The notes under the pieces: model-generated
What the model saw: only the letters and a program-made list of their open reading frames with translations
Told to the model about the DNA's origin: nothing
Database searches by the model: none
Shown: one piece after another, positions 1-7,560 of the stretch
Numbering within the stretch: position 1 is the stretch's first letter
Layout of the letters: every line of letters begins with the position of its first letter
Program-made: the position numbers and the translations under genes
Source: CAZGMJ01 sp964649005
GTDB lineage: Bacteria; Planctomycetota; Phycisphaerae; Sedimentisphaerales; Anaerobacaceae
Reading direction: 5' to 3'
Assembly (NCBI GenBank): GCA_964649005.1
Contig: CAZYMD010000072.1
Coordinates: 1 to 22,010 of the forward strand
Length of the DNA stretch: 22,010 nt

Positions 1-1856
1 ATCCAGAGGTGGTACTTCCCGTTAGCGGGGACGTTTATTCGCCATGCGAGAGTTGTGCCTTTGTCGTGGATGTTGCCGACGCCGCTGCCGAATGAGCCTC
101 GCTCGACTGCCGGACCACCTGGCTCGAAGTAGAGGATGTTGCGTATGTACGTGTGGTGGTCGCAACGTTCGTCGGCCATGAAGAACGAGCGGATGCCGGT
201 GTCGCAGATGGTGTTGCCGATGAGGATGTTGTTCTCTATGCGATTGCCGATTCCTTTGGCGTAGATGCACTGGTTGTTGTTGGTGCCGACGACGCCATAG
301 ATGATGTTGTTGGTGACATTGAAATAGTCAGCCTGGTCGTCCAGGTAAATGCCGCTCTGGAGGTTGAATTCAGTGTTACCAGTGTCGTGGATGAGGTTAT
401 GGTCGTAGGTGTTGTCACGGCCTGCGCCCCAGCTTTCCATTGCGCCGGTGTCCTGGCTGTCGAGGTTTGTGTGGTGGATGTCGTTATAGGCGATGAGGTT
501 GTTGCGGCCCGGCATGAAGTCGTAGCGGTTTTCCCAGGTCATGCCAGGGATTTTGTCTTTGATAGTGCCATAGCGGGCGCCTTTTATGGTGGTTCCGTAT
601 CTGGGCGTATGGTGGATGTGGTTGTGGGTGATTTGGTTGTAACCGCTTTGCGAGATTCTCACGCCGTAACCGTGGCCGATGAGCCGACCGCAGTGGTGGA
701 TGTGGTTGTTGGTTACGATGTTGTGATGGTTGATATCGCTGCGGTCTGGTCCGCGGCCCTGCAGCGAGACTCCGTGCTGGCCATGCCGGCGGATGAGATT
801 GCCTTCTATTACAATTCGCTGGGCGTGGTCGCTGATCATAATTCCGGTGACGCCTGCGTTTTCGATTTTACAGTTGCGAATAGAGCAATTCCCTGCGCGA
901 GTGATATTGACGGCGTTGTCTTCGCAAATTCCTATATCCAAGCCCTGGAAGTGAAGGTTTTGGACGATTTTGTCTCCATTGCCTTTAATGCTTAAAACGC
1001 TGTGGGCAGTGGAGAGCACTATGTTGTCGAGGCCTGCTCGGCCTGATTTGGGCCAGGCATAGACCTTTCTTTTGTCGAGCGATATGAAACACTCGCCAGG
1101 TTGGTTAAGCAAGGCGAGTACGTTTTTGATGTAGAAGCGGTTGCCTGGCCTTAAAGTAGTCTGGCGAGCTTCCAATGTGATGACGTGCTTGTCGCTGTCG
1201 ATGCTTTGAATGCGATAGTTGTTGTTGAACCAGTCGTGGTTGGGCCAGATGTTGACCTGGGCTTCGGATGTTTCCCAGCTTGTGGGGTCGAAATCGGTTG
1301 GGCGATATTCGAATGCGAGCCTGCCATCGGCATCGGCGCCTTTGACGAGTTTGAAGTAGCCAGTCTGGGGGGTGCGGGCTGCTGTCATTCTCTGGTCACC
1401 TTCGAAGAGCTGCGAGCTTTTAACGCCATCGGGCAGCTCGGCGACATAAATGTTTGGTTTGAACTGTTTCCAGGCTGTGATTTTTGTCCCGCCGATTAAA
1501 ACGGGGACTTCATTGGGGTATGCTGCGTAGGTGATGCTGTGCTGATCTGTTCCTGAATCCTCAGGCTCGAATGTCAGGCCTTCGGGTGCGTAATATACTC
1601 CACTTCGGATTAGAACGGCGATGTCTTCATTGAGGCCCGCTTTAACGAGTTGCCTCACGGCATCGCGGGCACGCAGCAGCGAGGCAAACGGCTTGTCGGG
1701 CGTTCCTGGATTTGCGTCGCTTCCATTAGGTGAAACGTGGAAATGAGCCTTAATAATGACGCCATTGCCAGCATTAGTTATCACAGCAAGCAGCAGGCAC
1801 GCAAGCGTAAATGTGAGCGGGCGGGACAAGCGCGCATAATTGTATTGTTTATTCAT
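1..1856 (-). CDS. Secreted right-handed parallel beta-helix protein, possibly GH141-like (3' part outside window)
   Basis: The reading frame is open from an ATG at 1856 to the window edge, giving 618 residues without a stop. An N-terminal hydrophobic stretch (residues about 14-28) after a basic start looks like a signal peptide. Next comes the block FHVSPNGSDANPGTPDKPFA (about 39-58) and then LLRARDAVR and EDSGTDQHSITYAAYPNE, the usual opening of secreted beta-helix glycan-active proteins; the combination resembles GH141-type enzymes. From about residue 290 on there are repeated Asn/His ladder turns (NNHIHH, HNHIHH, YNDIHH, HNLIHD, NNIIYG, ENNILI) typical of right-handed parallel beta-helices. 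A likely role is binding or cleaving a polysaccharide outside the cytoplasm; the substrate cannot be told. AAGGGA lies about 10 bases upstream of the ATG. It follows the hydrolase gene by about 60 bases on the same strand, so co-transcription is possible. The family level is confident, the enzyme class is inference. Confidence 0.85.
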   Translation of the reverse strand, partial: MNKQYNYARLSRPLTFTLACLLLAVITNAGNGVIIKAHFHVSPNGSDANPGTPDKPFASLLRARDAVRQLVKAGLNEDIAVLIRSGVYYAPEGLTFEPEDSGTDQHSITYAAYPNEVPVLIGGTKITAWKQFKPNIYVAELPDGVKSSQLFEGDQRMTAARTPQTGYFKLVKGADADGRLAFEYRPTDFDPTSWETSEAQVNIWPNHDWFNNNYRIQSIDSDKHVITLEARQTTLRPGNRFYIKNVLALLNQPGECFISLDKRKVYAWPKSGRAGLDNIVLSTAHSVLSIKGNGDKIVQNLHFQGLDIGICEDNAVNITRAGNCSIRNCKIENAGVTGIMISDHAQRIVIEGNLIRRHGQHGVSLQGRGPDRSDINHHNIVTNNHIHHCGRLIGHGYGVRISQSGYNQITHNHIHHTPRYGTTIKGARYGTIKDKIPGMTWENRYDFMPGRNNLIAYNDIHHTNLDSQDTGAMESWGAGRDNTYDHNLIHDTGNTEFNLQSGIYLDDQADYFNVTNNIIYGVVGTNNNQCIYAKGIGNRIENNILIGNTICDTGIRSFFMADERCDHHTYIRNILYFEPGGPAVERGSFGSGVGNIHDKGTTLAWRINVPANGKYHLW

Positions 1857-1917
1857 TGTCTGTATGTCCCTTCTGTGCGATCTGATACATCTTACCACTA
1901 TGTGGGATTTTTTTCTT

Positions 1918-2997
1918 CTACTTACCGGCTGCGGCCTGCACTACGAATCGAAGAGCCTGGTTTACTTTTTCGTGTCCTTCGATGCGCGTGTCATTCCAGC
2001 AGACGACCATATCGAGGCTTGGCAATACTACACAGGCGCGAATGTCACCATGACCTAAGCAACTGAATACATCGGAGGGGACATCGGGCCAGTTTCGTTT
2101 GCCATCTCTTCTGACGCCGTTGATCCACCAGGCGAAACTGTAGCTGCCGCAATGATCGCATTGGTTGCTGCCTCCCCCGATCGACCTTTGGTCTGGAATC
2201 ATCTCGGCTTTTTTGCCCTCGGTTCTTGGGACCGAAAGTGGCAGGGGGGTGGTGGTAGCCAGCTTGACGAGCTTTGGATCGATCAATTGCTTGTCGTTCC
2301 ATTTGCCTTTTCGCAGGTATAGCAGTCCGAATCGGGCGAAGTCACGGGGGCTGATTCCGAGTCTGCCCGGTCGATTGCCTGTTCCGAAGGCCATGAACGT
2401 CGGATTGTCCTGGCATTGGAGGATATCGGTCAGCATCGGATGGAAGACATCCTGATCCACCTTGTCCCAGGTTGTTCTGTATACCTTGAGCATTAGCGTG
2501 TCGAAGAACAACGCCATGTTATAGTCGCTGTAATCGTAGGCAGATCCCGGTTTATCAGTGACACCATAGCAGGATATCTGGTTGCATAGGTGACGCCATG
2601 TGATGTTGCGATCTTTATAATCGAGCTCAGAATTGAGATTTTGAAGTTTCGGCTCGTATTTTTTGATTGGCTCGTCGAAGCCTCTAAGTTTTTTGTCCTG
2701 TATGGCTTTGAGCAGGAAATGGGTATACAGCGGCTTGACTGCCGAGGCTACGTCCATTCGGCGGGCGGGATTACCCCAGGTGTACACCATGTAGCCATGG
2801 CGGACGATACAGCCGAATCCCCCGGCGAAGTCACTGAGCGCCTTGAGCTTGTCCGGATCGAGGGCCACTTGTTGAGGTGTGCGAATTTGCCACTCTTTTG
2901 TTGGGTAAACGACCTTTTGATCCGCCGCATTCGCCAAGGCAATCAGCGAAAAGACACCAGGCACGATAATAAGGAAAACGATTTTTGCCTGTCGCAT
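1918..2997 (-). CDS. Exported class C beta-lactamase-fold serine hydrolase
   Basis: 359 residues from the ATG at 2997. An in-frame GTG at 3003 would add two residues, but AAGGAG sits 7 bases before the ATG and only one before the GTG. Residues 1-24 form a signal peptide ending near ALANA. The serine beta-lactamase/penicillin-binding fold is shown by S85-A-V-K88 (SxxK, nucleophile and general base), YSDYN at 156-160 (the Y-x-N type second motif) and GHGD at 315-318 (third motif, in place of KTG). LGISPRDFARFGLLYL at 213-228 is also typical of this family. An HGD third motif is commoner in esterases and peptidases of this fold than in true beta-lactamases, so resistance should not be assumed. 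The mature part holds nine cysteines, including a CDHC pair at 280-283, which is unusual for the family. Upstream of and probably co-transcribed with the beta-helix gene. Confidence 0.85.
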   Translation of the reverse strand: MRQAKIVFLIIVPGVFSLIALANAADQKVVYPTKEWQIRTPQQVALDPDKLKALSDFAGGFGCIVRHGYMVYTWGNPARRMDVASAVKPLYTHFLLKAIQDKKLRGFDEPIKKYEPKLQNLNSELDYKDRNITWRHLCNQISCYGVTDKPGSAYDYSDYNMALFFDTLMLKVYRTTWDKVDQDVFHPMLTDILQCQDNPTFMAFGTGNRPGRLGISPRDFARFGLLYLRKGKWNDKQLIDPKLVKLATTTPLPLSVPRTEGKKAEMIPDQRSIGGGSNQCDHCGSYSFAWWINGVRRDGKRNWPDVPSDVFSCLGHGDIRACVVLPSLDMVVCWNDTRIEGHEKVNQALRFVVQAAAGK

Positions 2998-3121
2998 ATG
3001 CACACTCCTTCATAGGATATAATTTGATGATTTAGCCACTGTCTTTGCTTAATAAACAAGAGTTTAGTTAACAAAGTTACATCTGCAAGACAATCGTAAG
3101 GAGCATTTCGGCGTGTTCCGG

Positions 3122-3580
3122 TCAATCGTCATTCATCGTCTGGTTATCGTATTCGAGCTCGAATCGCAGTTTATGCTTTGCTTCCTCGTTAGCGAGGGCG
3201 AGGAACAGGTTGGTAAGATCTTCAGTCTGTACGACGGAGGCAAGGTCCAGATAAAGTTTGTATGCAGCCTTTTCTCTTTTCATCGCCAGGACGAGAGCTT
3301 CGGCATAGCTCATATGGGCGCCAGGCTCAACGTCTTCTACATAATCGGCAACGTTGAGACTTGGGATGTCGTCTTTGGGATCGAGTTCCAGTTCGCCGGC
3401 CTCAATAGCCTGGAGCTTCAGCTTGTGTCCAAACTCCTCGGCGGCAAAACTTTCGAAGACATCTCGCATAACCGGGCTGGCGGCTTTTTTGGCGAGGTCC
3501 AGATAGAAATCATGCGCCTGATCTTCATTGGCAATTGCGAAATCCAGGATTTCCTGTATTGAGCTGAAAGTTTTATCCAT
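3122..3580 (-). CDS. Rubrerythrin-like ferritin-fold diiron protein
   Basis: 152 residues from the ATG at 3580, preceded by GGAG at good spacing; a longer frame reaching 3649 has no such site. The protein is a four-helix diiron domain: E19, E49-x-x-H52, E103, and E133-x-x-H136 fit the rubrerythrin/ferritin-like ligand pattern, with AEEFGHKLKL and ANEEAKHKLRF as the two ExxH helices. There is no C-terminal rubredoxin domain (no CxxC pairs), so it is the short 'erythrin' type. Members usually reduce peroxide or handle iron in anaerobes and microaerophiles; the electron donor is not encoded nearby. It is flanked by other minus-strand genes but separated by about 120 and 370 bases, so it is probably a single-gene unit. 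Cytoplasmic: no signal peptide. Confidence 0.88.
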   Translation of the reverse strand: MDKTFSSIQEILDFAIANEDQAHDFYLDLAKKAASPVMRDVFESFAAEEFGHKLKLQAIEAGELELDPKDDIPSLNVADYVEDVEPGAHMSYAEALVLAMKREKAAYKLYLDLASVVQTEDLTNLFLALANEEAKHKLRFELEYDNQTMNDD

Positions 3581-3951
3581 AAAAGGGCTCCACAGAACGA
3601 TAATGTATTGTTCCGCCGATGGCGAAAATAGGCACCACATAGCAGACACTGATCCACGTAAAGAGAGATTCTACTCGCAGCCCCCCTCGAAAGAAAGTTG
3701 AAAACCCCAGTGTGTTGAAATGCAGCAGTCAGCTATCTGTAATACCGAATCAGGTCAATTCTTGCGCTAAGTAGAGAGTTGGCGAGGGCTTAAATAATTT
3801 CATAACAACCTCTTACAAAGCCAACATTGTTGCTTGAGGCGCATTTCTTAATCTGGATTGGTATAAATGGCTATATGCGCATATAGCGCAAGGTTGATGG
3901 CGGTGATACAGATTGTTCTGAAGAGGCCAACCTCAGAAGCCCTGTGGATAT
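3581..3951. other. Intergenic region with an 18-bp perfect palindrome
   Basis: No gene is visible between the lipoprotein stop and the rubrerythrin start. The notable item is a perfect 18-base palindrome at 3870-3887 (GCTATATGCGCATATAGC), about 290 bases upstream of the rubrerythrin start and 65 bases past the lipoprotein stop. Immediately before it is GGTATAAATGGCTAT, repeated at 13588-13602. I could not place a convincing promoter for the rubrerythrin gene. Confidence 0.5.
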
Positions 3952-4374
3952 TCAGATTCGTCTGTCGCCTATCGCTCGAAGGATTTTCTGCTTGCCGTTT
4001 TCAAAGGCGAGTTTGTTGATACTTCCAAGGATAGCGCTTCTGCCTGCACCGTTGAAGCCCGGGTTCCTGATGATTGTGATTAGGACGTCCTCTTTAGCCG
4101 ATTCGAAAGCCAGATGATCGAAAACCGCCTGTACCAGATATGCTTGTACGGTTTCATCGAGAGCAGCGCGTAAGGCGATTTCTTTGTAGGCCTTCTGCCT
4201 GTCCTCATCAAACGACATTCTGGATGCCGCGTCTATCTCGGATATAGTCCAGTCAATGGTTTTGGCTATAACCGTTTCATTTTCCGACTGGGCAGTCTCT
4301 TTGGAGATAGAAACACACCCCCCCATCAATAATACCAAAACACCCAGCACCAAAATCAATAGCGATTTCTTCAT
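3952..4374 (-). CDS. Small predicted lipoprotein, function unknown
   Basis: 140 residues from the ATG at 4374; the open frame continues upstream to 4494, but a signal peptide begins exactly at this ATG and AAAGGGA lies about 7 bases before it. Residues 1-20 (MKKSLLILVLGVLVLLMGGC) are a textbook lipoprotein signal with Cys20 as the lipidation site. The mature part is about 120 residues, mostly alpha-helical and charged (for example SEIDAASRMSFDEDRQKAYKEI read in pieces), with no motif I recognise. The helical pairs look a little like short TPR- or HEAT-type repeats (EIALRAALDETVQAYLVQAV and AFESAKEDVLITIIRN), but this is weak. It is divergent from the oxidoreductase gene, across a 429-base gap. 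No operon partner. Confidence 0.75.
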   Translation of the reverse strand: MKKSLLILVLGVLVLLMGGCVSISKETAQSENETVIAKTIDWTISEIDAASRMSFDEDRQKAYKEIALRAALDETVQAYLVQAVFDHLAFESAKEDVLITIIRNPGFNGAGRSAILGSINKLAFENGKQKILRAIGDRRI

Positions 4375-4416
4375 CCATGGTCCCTTTACTCTACTTGTAC
4401 TCAACAACTCAGCTGT

Positions 4417-4445
4417 AAAGTAGCAAATTATAAGACGTTTGTCAA
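4417..4445 (-). promoter_or_regulatory. Possible promoter of the lipoprotein gene with 21-bp-spaced direct repeats
   Basis: On the minus strand TTGACA (4445-4440) is followed after 17 bases by TACTTT (4422-4417). The word AATTATAAG (plus strand) occurs at 4426-4434 and again at 4447-4455, exactly 21 bp apart and covering the promoter, which would suit a dimeric regulator binding one DNA face. An alternative -10 is the TATAAT within the first repeat. Confidence 0.35.
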
Positions 4446-4689
4446 CAATTATAAGTTCTGAGTTTCTTTTTAGCTTCTTATAGGGCGAAAACATTGTTGT
4501 TAAAACAGAGCCAAGCCGTAACTATCCTATTATCTGTTATAATATCGGACTTGTATGTTGGTATTCCGTCATCACAGACGGTGAAACGTACTGCCTATAT
4601 GGTCCGTCGATTTGCATGCTGTGGGTGGCCAAGCGGCGAAAGCAAGGTAGAGATTGTGCTTGACTGTCGTAATTAATACCGGTACGTTT

Positions 4690-4718
4690 TTGACAGAATC
4701 ATCAGTCTCGCATGTAAA
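4690..4718 (+). promoter_or_regulatory. Possible promoter of the oxidoreductase gene
   Basis: TTGACA (4690-4695), a 17-base spacer, then TGTAAA (4713-4718). Transcription would start near 4725, about 80 bases before the ATG. The -35 is perfect, the -10 matches four of six. A lone TATAAT at 4538-4543 further upstream has no good -35. Confidence 0.35.
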
Positions 4719-4803
4719 GACGGCAGCTATTGGTTGCTTGCGAGGTTTGTGGGTGTTGGTAGTACATTCGGAGGTGGATTCAGCAATTCGAAAGGGAATG
4801 TGT

Positions 4804-6102
4804 ATGAAAGAGCAGTCAAAGAACCAAACAATTAGTGGGATTACTCGCAGAGACTTTGTTAAAAGTTCGGCTGTTGGAATTGCAGCTCTTGCCGCGGGTG
4901 CGAGTCGTATGTACGCTCAGGGATCGGATAAGATACGCATTGCTGTCATCGGTTGTGGCGGTAGAGGGACATACGATACGACGAACTGTCTCAATGCGGC
5001 CGAGGGGGTCGAGCTTGTGGCGATGGGCGATCTTTTCAAGGACCGGCTCGATAACGCACGGCAGACTTTGACGAAGAATTTGCCTGACAAGGTCAAAGTG
5101 ACGGATGAGAAGTGTTTTGTTGGTTGGGATGCTTATAAGAAGGTGGTCCAACTCGATGATGTTGACATGGTTATATTGACGACGCCACCGCACTTTCGGC
5201 ATATCCATATAGCTGCGGCGATCAATGCAGGCAAGCATGTATTTGCGGAAAAGCCCGTGGCCGTTGATCCGGCCGGAGTTCGCTCCGTAATCGCCTCGTC
5301 TGAACTGGCGGATCAGAAGGGCCTGACGTTTGTAGCCGGGACGCAAATGCGCAGAATCGCACACCTTGTGGCGGGGATGCAGAAAATACACGATGGCGCC
5401 ATAGGGGAGGTTGTATCGGGTCAGTGTGTCAGGATTGGTGGTGGCATGATGGGGTGGGGCTCGGAACCGCAGCCGGGCTGGTCGGAGATGGAATGGCAGC
5501 TCAGGCGGTGGCTTTTTGTGACGTGGCTCTCCGGCGACTTCATCGCGGAAATGCACGTGCATAACCTGGACCTTGTTAATTGGGCGATGGGCGCTCATCC
5601 AGTCCAGTGCATTGGCATGGGTGGCAGGCAGGTGCGCACGGCGCAAAAATATGGTAACGTCTACGATCATATTACGGTAGAATATGAATACCCCAATGGT
5701 GTTCGAGTTGAATACATGGGGGCGCAGATTGATAAAGTTACCGTTCGGAACGACCAGTGGTTCGTCGGCACTAAGGGGCGGGCCTATATGGACTTCGCGA
5801 ACACGATTATTAAGGGTGCAAATCCTTTTACTTACGATGGGCCCAGTCCGAGTCCGGTCCTCAGGCAGCATGCTGATCAGATCGAGGCGATTCGTAAATC
5901 CAAGCGACTAAACGAGGGTAGGCGAATTGCCGAGAGCTCTCTAACAGCGATCATAGGTCGGATGAGTGCCTACACCGGCCGGGCGTTAAAATGGGACTGG
6001 GCCCTTAAAGCATCCAAACTGGATTTGAGTCCAGAGAAGTACGAGTTCGGCGATCTCGAACTGCGGCCTGTAGCTATTCCCGGGCAGACGCAACTTATAT
6101 AA
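4804..6102 (+). CDS. Tat-exported Gfo/Idh/MocA family oxidoreductase
   Basis: 432 residues from the ATG at 4804; AAAGGGA sits about 6 bases upstream, while the in-frame ATG at 4798 is too close to it. The N-terminus carries a twin-arginine signal, TRRDFVK at 14-20 followed by a weakly hydrophobic stretch and a break near MYAQG (36-40), so the folded, cofactor-loaded enzyme is exported. The Rossmann NAD(P) loop is IRIAVIGCGGRG at 44-55, and the EKP motif (149-151) has the family's catalytic-site lysine at K150. The C-terminal alpha/beta domain holds MHVHNLDLVNW (250-260), which contains the histidine/aspartate pattern common in this family. The family oxidises or reduces sugars, inositols and their derivatives, or removes O-linked groups; the substrate is unknown. 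Planctomycetes have many such exported paralogues. The start of a plus-strand gene run; ispH follows 186 bases later. Confidence 0.9.
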   Translation: MKEQSKNQTISGITRRDFVKSSAVGIAALAAGASRMYAQGSDKIRIAVIGCGGRGTYDTTNCLNAAEGVELVAMGDLFKDRLDNARQTLTKNLPDKVKVTDEKCFVGWDAYKKVVQLDDVDMVILTTPPHFRHIHIAAAINAGKHVFAEKPVAVDPAGVRSVIASSELADQKGLTFVAGTQMRRIAHLVAGMQKIHDGAIGEVVSGQCVRIGGGMMGWGSEPQPGWSEMEWQLRRWLFVTWLSGDFIAEMHVHNLDLVNWAMGAHPVQCIGMGGRQVRTAQKYGNVYDHITVEYEYPNGVRVEYMGAQIDKVTVRNDQWFVGTKGRAYMDFANTIIKGANPFTYDGPSPSPVLRQHADQIEAIRKSKRLNEGRRIAESSLTAIIGRMSAYTGRALKWDWALKASKLDLSPEKYEFGDLELRPVAIPGQTQLI

Positions 6103-6288
6103 ACAGTTTCATGCCAACCTTTTACTTTTAATGGGGTGTTTGGTTGTGGATTGTTTTTAAGTTTCCGGTTTGGTGATTCAGGCCGAAATGTTGTAGCAAT
6201 AGGCTCCACGGCTGCATGATGGAATGGGATTTAGGGACAGATTGCCGGTGGTGTTCGTCTGTTAGATGTTATACGATAAGGATAGCAG

Positions 6289-7140
6289 GTGAAGGTTATT
6301 GTTGCTGAAAAATTCGGATTTTGTCATGGCGTCAGGAGCGCTATACGTCTGGCCGGGCAAACCCTTGACCGAGAGCGTGGCAAAGCACAAGTGCACAGCC
6401 TTGGGCAGATCATACACAACAGCGATGAGGTGGAGCGATTGGCTGAGGCCGGCTTGCAGACAGTCGAGAAAGTCGATGAGATTGAGTCGGGCACCGTTGT
6501 GATTCGTTCGCACGGCGCAGCGCCACAACTGATTGCAGAACTCAAACGCAGAGGCCTCCAGATCGTTGATGCGACTTGTGTGCTGGTCAAGAGAGTGCAG
6601 GAAATCGCACAGGAACTCGAGCATGACGGTTATAAGGTGGTTATTATCGGTGATCAGGACCATCCGGAAGTTCAGGCCGTTGTGGGTTGCGTGCAAAATG
6701 TGGTGGTAGTTGCCGACGCATCCAGCCTGCACATGCTACCTCAAAACGGTAAGCTGGGAGTTGTCTGTCAGACAACACAGAGTCTGGATCAACTGGCAGA
6801 CATGCTCCGAGCTATAGGAAAGCATGGTTTTGACGAGCTGAAGGTCATAAACACGCTCTGTAAAGAGTCGATGAAGAGGCAGGATTCGGCGGTGGAGTTA
6901 TGCAAGCGTGTGGATGTGATGTTTGTGCTTGGAGGGCTGCAGAGCGCCAATACGAGGAAATTGGCCGAACTCTGTAAAGCTTATAACAGCGAGACATACC
7001 ATCTGGAGAACTGGGATCAGCTTACTATAGAGGTTTTAAGGGGAAAGAAAACAGCGGGAGTGACCGCAGGGGCGTCCACCCCCGACAGGATTATCGAGCA
7101 TTTCGTTGACAATCTGAAGGCCTATGAAAGCTCGGTCTGA
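6289..7140 (+). CDS. ispH: 4-hydroxy-3-methylbut-2-enyl diphosphate reductase (IspH/LytB)
   Basis: 283 residues from a GTG start at 6289, with AAGGA six bases upstream. IspH makes isopentenyl and dimethylallyl diphosphate from HMBPP in the last step of the MEP isoprenoid pathway, using a [4Fe-4S] cluster. All hallmarks are present: cluster cysteines C12 (in GFCHGV), C97 (DATCVLV) and C191 (NTLCKES); substrate-binding histidines H43, H75 (RSHGAAP) and H125 with the proton-donating E127 (HPEVQA); and the GVTAGASTP segment (257-265) that binds the diphosphate. Length is normal for the short bacterial form without an S1 extension. The S1 gene lies about 400 bases downstream on the same strand; ispH and rpsA are neighbours or even fused in some bacteria, so the association is plausible but they appear to have separate promoters here. 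Confidence 0.97.
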   Translation: MKVIVAEKFGFCHGVRSAIRLAGQTLDRERGKAQVHSLGQIIHNSDEVERLAEAGLQTVEKVDEIESGTVVIRSHGAAPQLIAELKRRGLQIVDATCVLVKRVQEIAQELEHDGYKVVIIGDQDHPEVQAVVGCVQNVVVVADASSLHMLPQNGKLGVVCQTTQSLDQLADMLRAIGKHGFDELKVINTLCKESMKRQDSAVELCKRVDVMFVLGGLQSANTRKLAELCKAYNSETYHLENWDQLTIEVLRGKKTAGVTAGASTPDRIIEHFVDNLKAYESSV

Positions 7141-7359
7141 TCGCGATTGTCTGTACAATATCAATGCACACGCCTCTTTCGTTCAAAAAATTACGTTTTT
7201 GCTCTTGTGGTAATTATCTGTGAGGATTTGGTTGCCTCAATCAGCAGGATGTATCAATACAGCACTTATTACGCCGACAGATGGTCTCACAGACCGACAG
7301 TAGCATTTTGCCGTATTCCTCTGGGCCTGAATTCGCGAAAAAAAACGTAAAATAGACCC

Positions 7360-7387
7360 TTGAAAGGATTTTGTTTTTCTGTATTAT
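7360..7387 (+). promoter_or_regulatory. Predicted promoter of the S1 gene
   Basis: TTGAAA (7360-7365), 16-base spacer, TATTAT (7382-7387). It implies a start near 7394 and a leader of about 165 bases before the S1 ATG. The region 7141-7359 upstream holds no visible gene. Confidence 0.5.
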
Positions 7388-7470
7388 AAATAATCCTGCG
7401 ATATTGCAGGGAGTATATGCGCATCTGCTGCGTGGGTAGGTGTGTTTTTTATGTATTGGCAACCGAATTA

Positions 7471-7518
7471 CTGCGCGATCTCGCGCAGAACGTGGCGGCG
7501 TGAATGTGGGGCGACGCC
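7471..7518 (+). promoter_or_regulatory. Two hairpins in the S1 mRNA leader
   Basis: CTGCGCGATCTCGCGCAG at 7471-7488 is an inverted repeat (8-base arms around TC; as RNA a 7-bp stem with a 4-base loop). A second stem pairs GGCGT (7497-7501) with ACGCC (7514-7518). They lie between the predicted promoter and the S1 start, which has no good Shine-Dalgarno site. In E. coli the rpsA start region is likewise folded into hairpins without a canonical site and is autoregulated by S1; the same is possible here but is inference. Confidence 0.45.
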
Positions 7519-7560
7519 ATGTCGAAAAAACAGACTCCACAACGGGATTGGATTATTTAA
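7519..7560 (+). CDS. Possible 13-residue leader peptide overlapping the S1 start
   Basis: An ATG at 7519 opens a 13-codon frame (MSKKQTPQRDWII) whose TAA stop at 7558-7560 shares its last base with the S1 ATG (TAATG). Stop-start overlap of this kind can couple translation. It has no strong ribosome binding site and could be chance. Confidence 0.2.
   Translation: MSKKQTPQRDWII

Noticed and set aside
153..995. 280-codon open frame on the plus strand
   Set aside because: It is antisense to the beta-helix gene; its Val/Asp-rich composition is the complement of the Asn/His ladder codons, and it has no recognisable domain.
1896..1917. Plus-strand hairpin CCACTATGTGG followed by Ts, as a terminator
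   Set aside because: The stem is only about four base pairs and no plus-strand gene ends nearby.
4816..5871. 351-codon open frame on the minus strand
   Set aside because: Antisense to the Gfo/Idh/MocA gene, which has clear motifs; the antisense product is Arg/His-rich with no family features.
7274..7300. CCGACAG direct repeat with GGTCT/AGACC dyad upstream of S1
   Set aside because: Short, no link to a promoter or gene start; consistent with chance.
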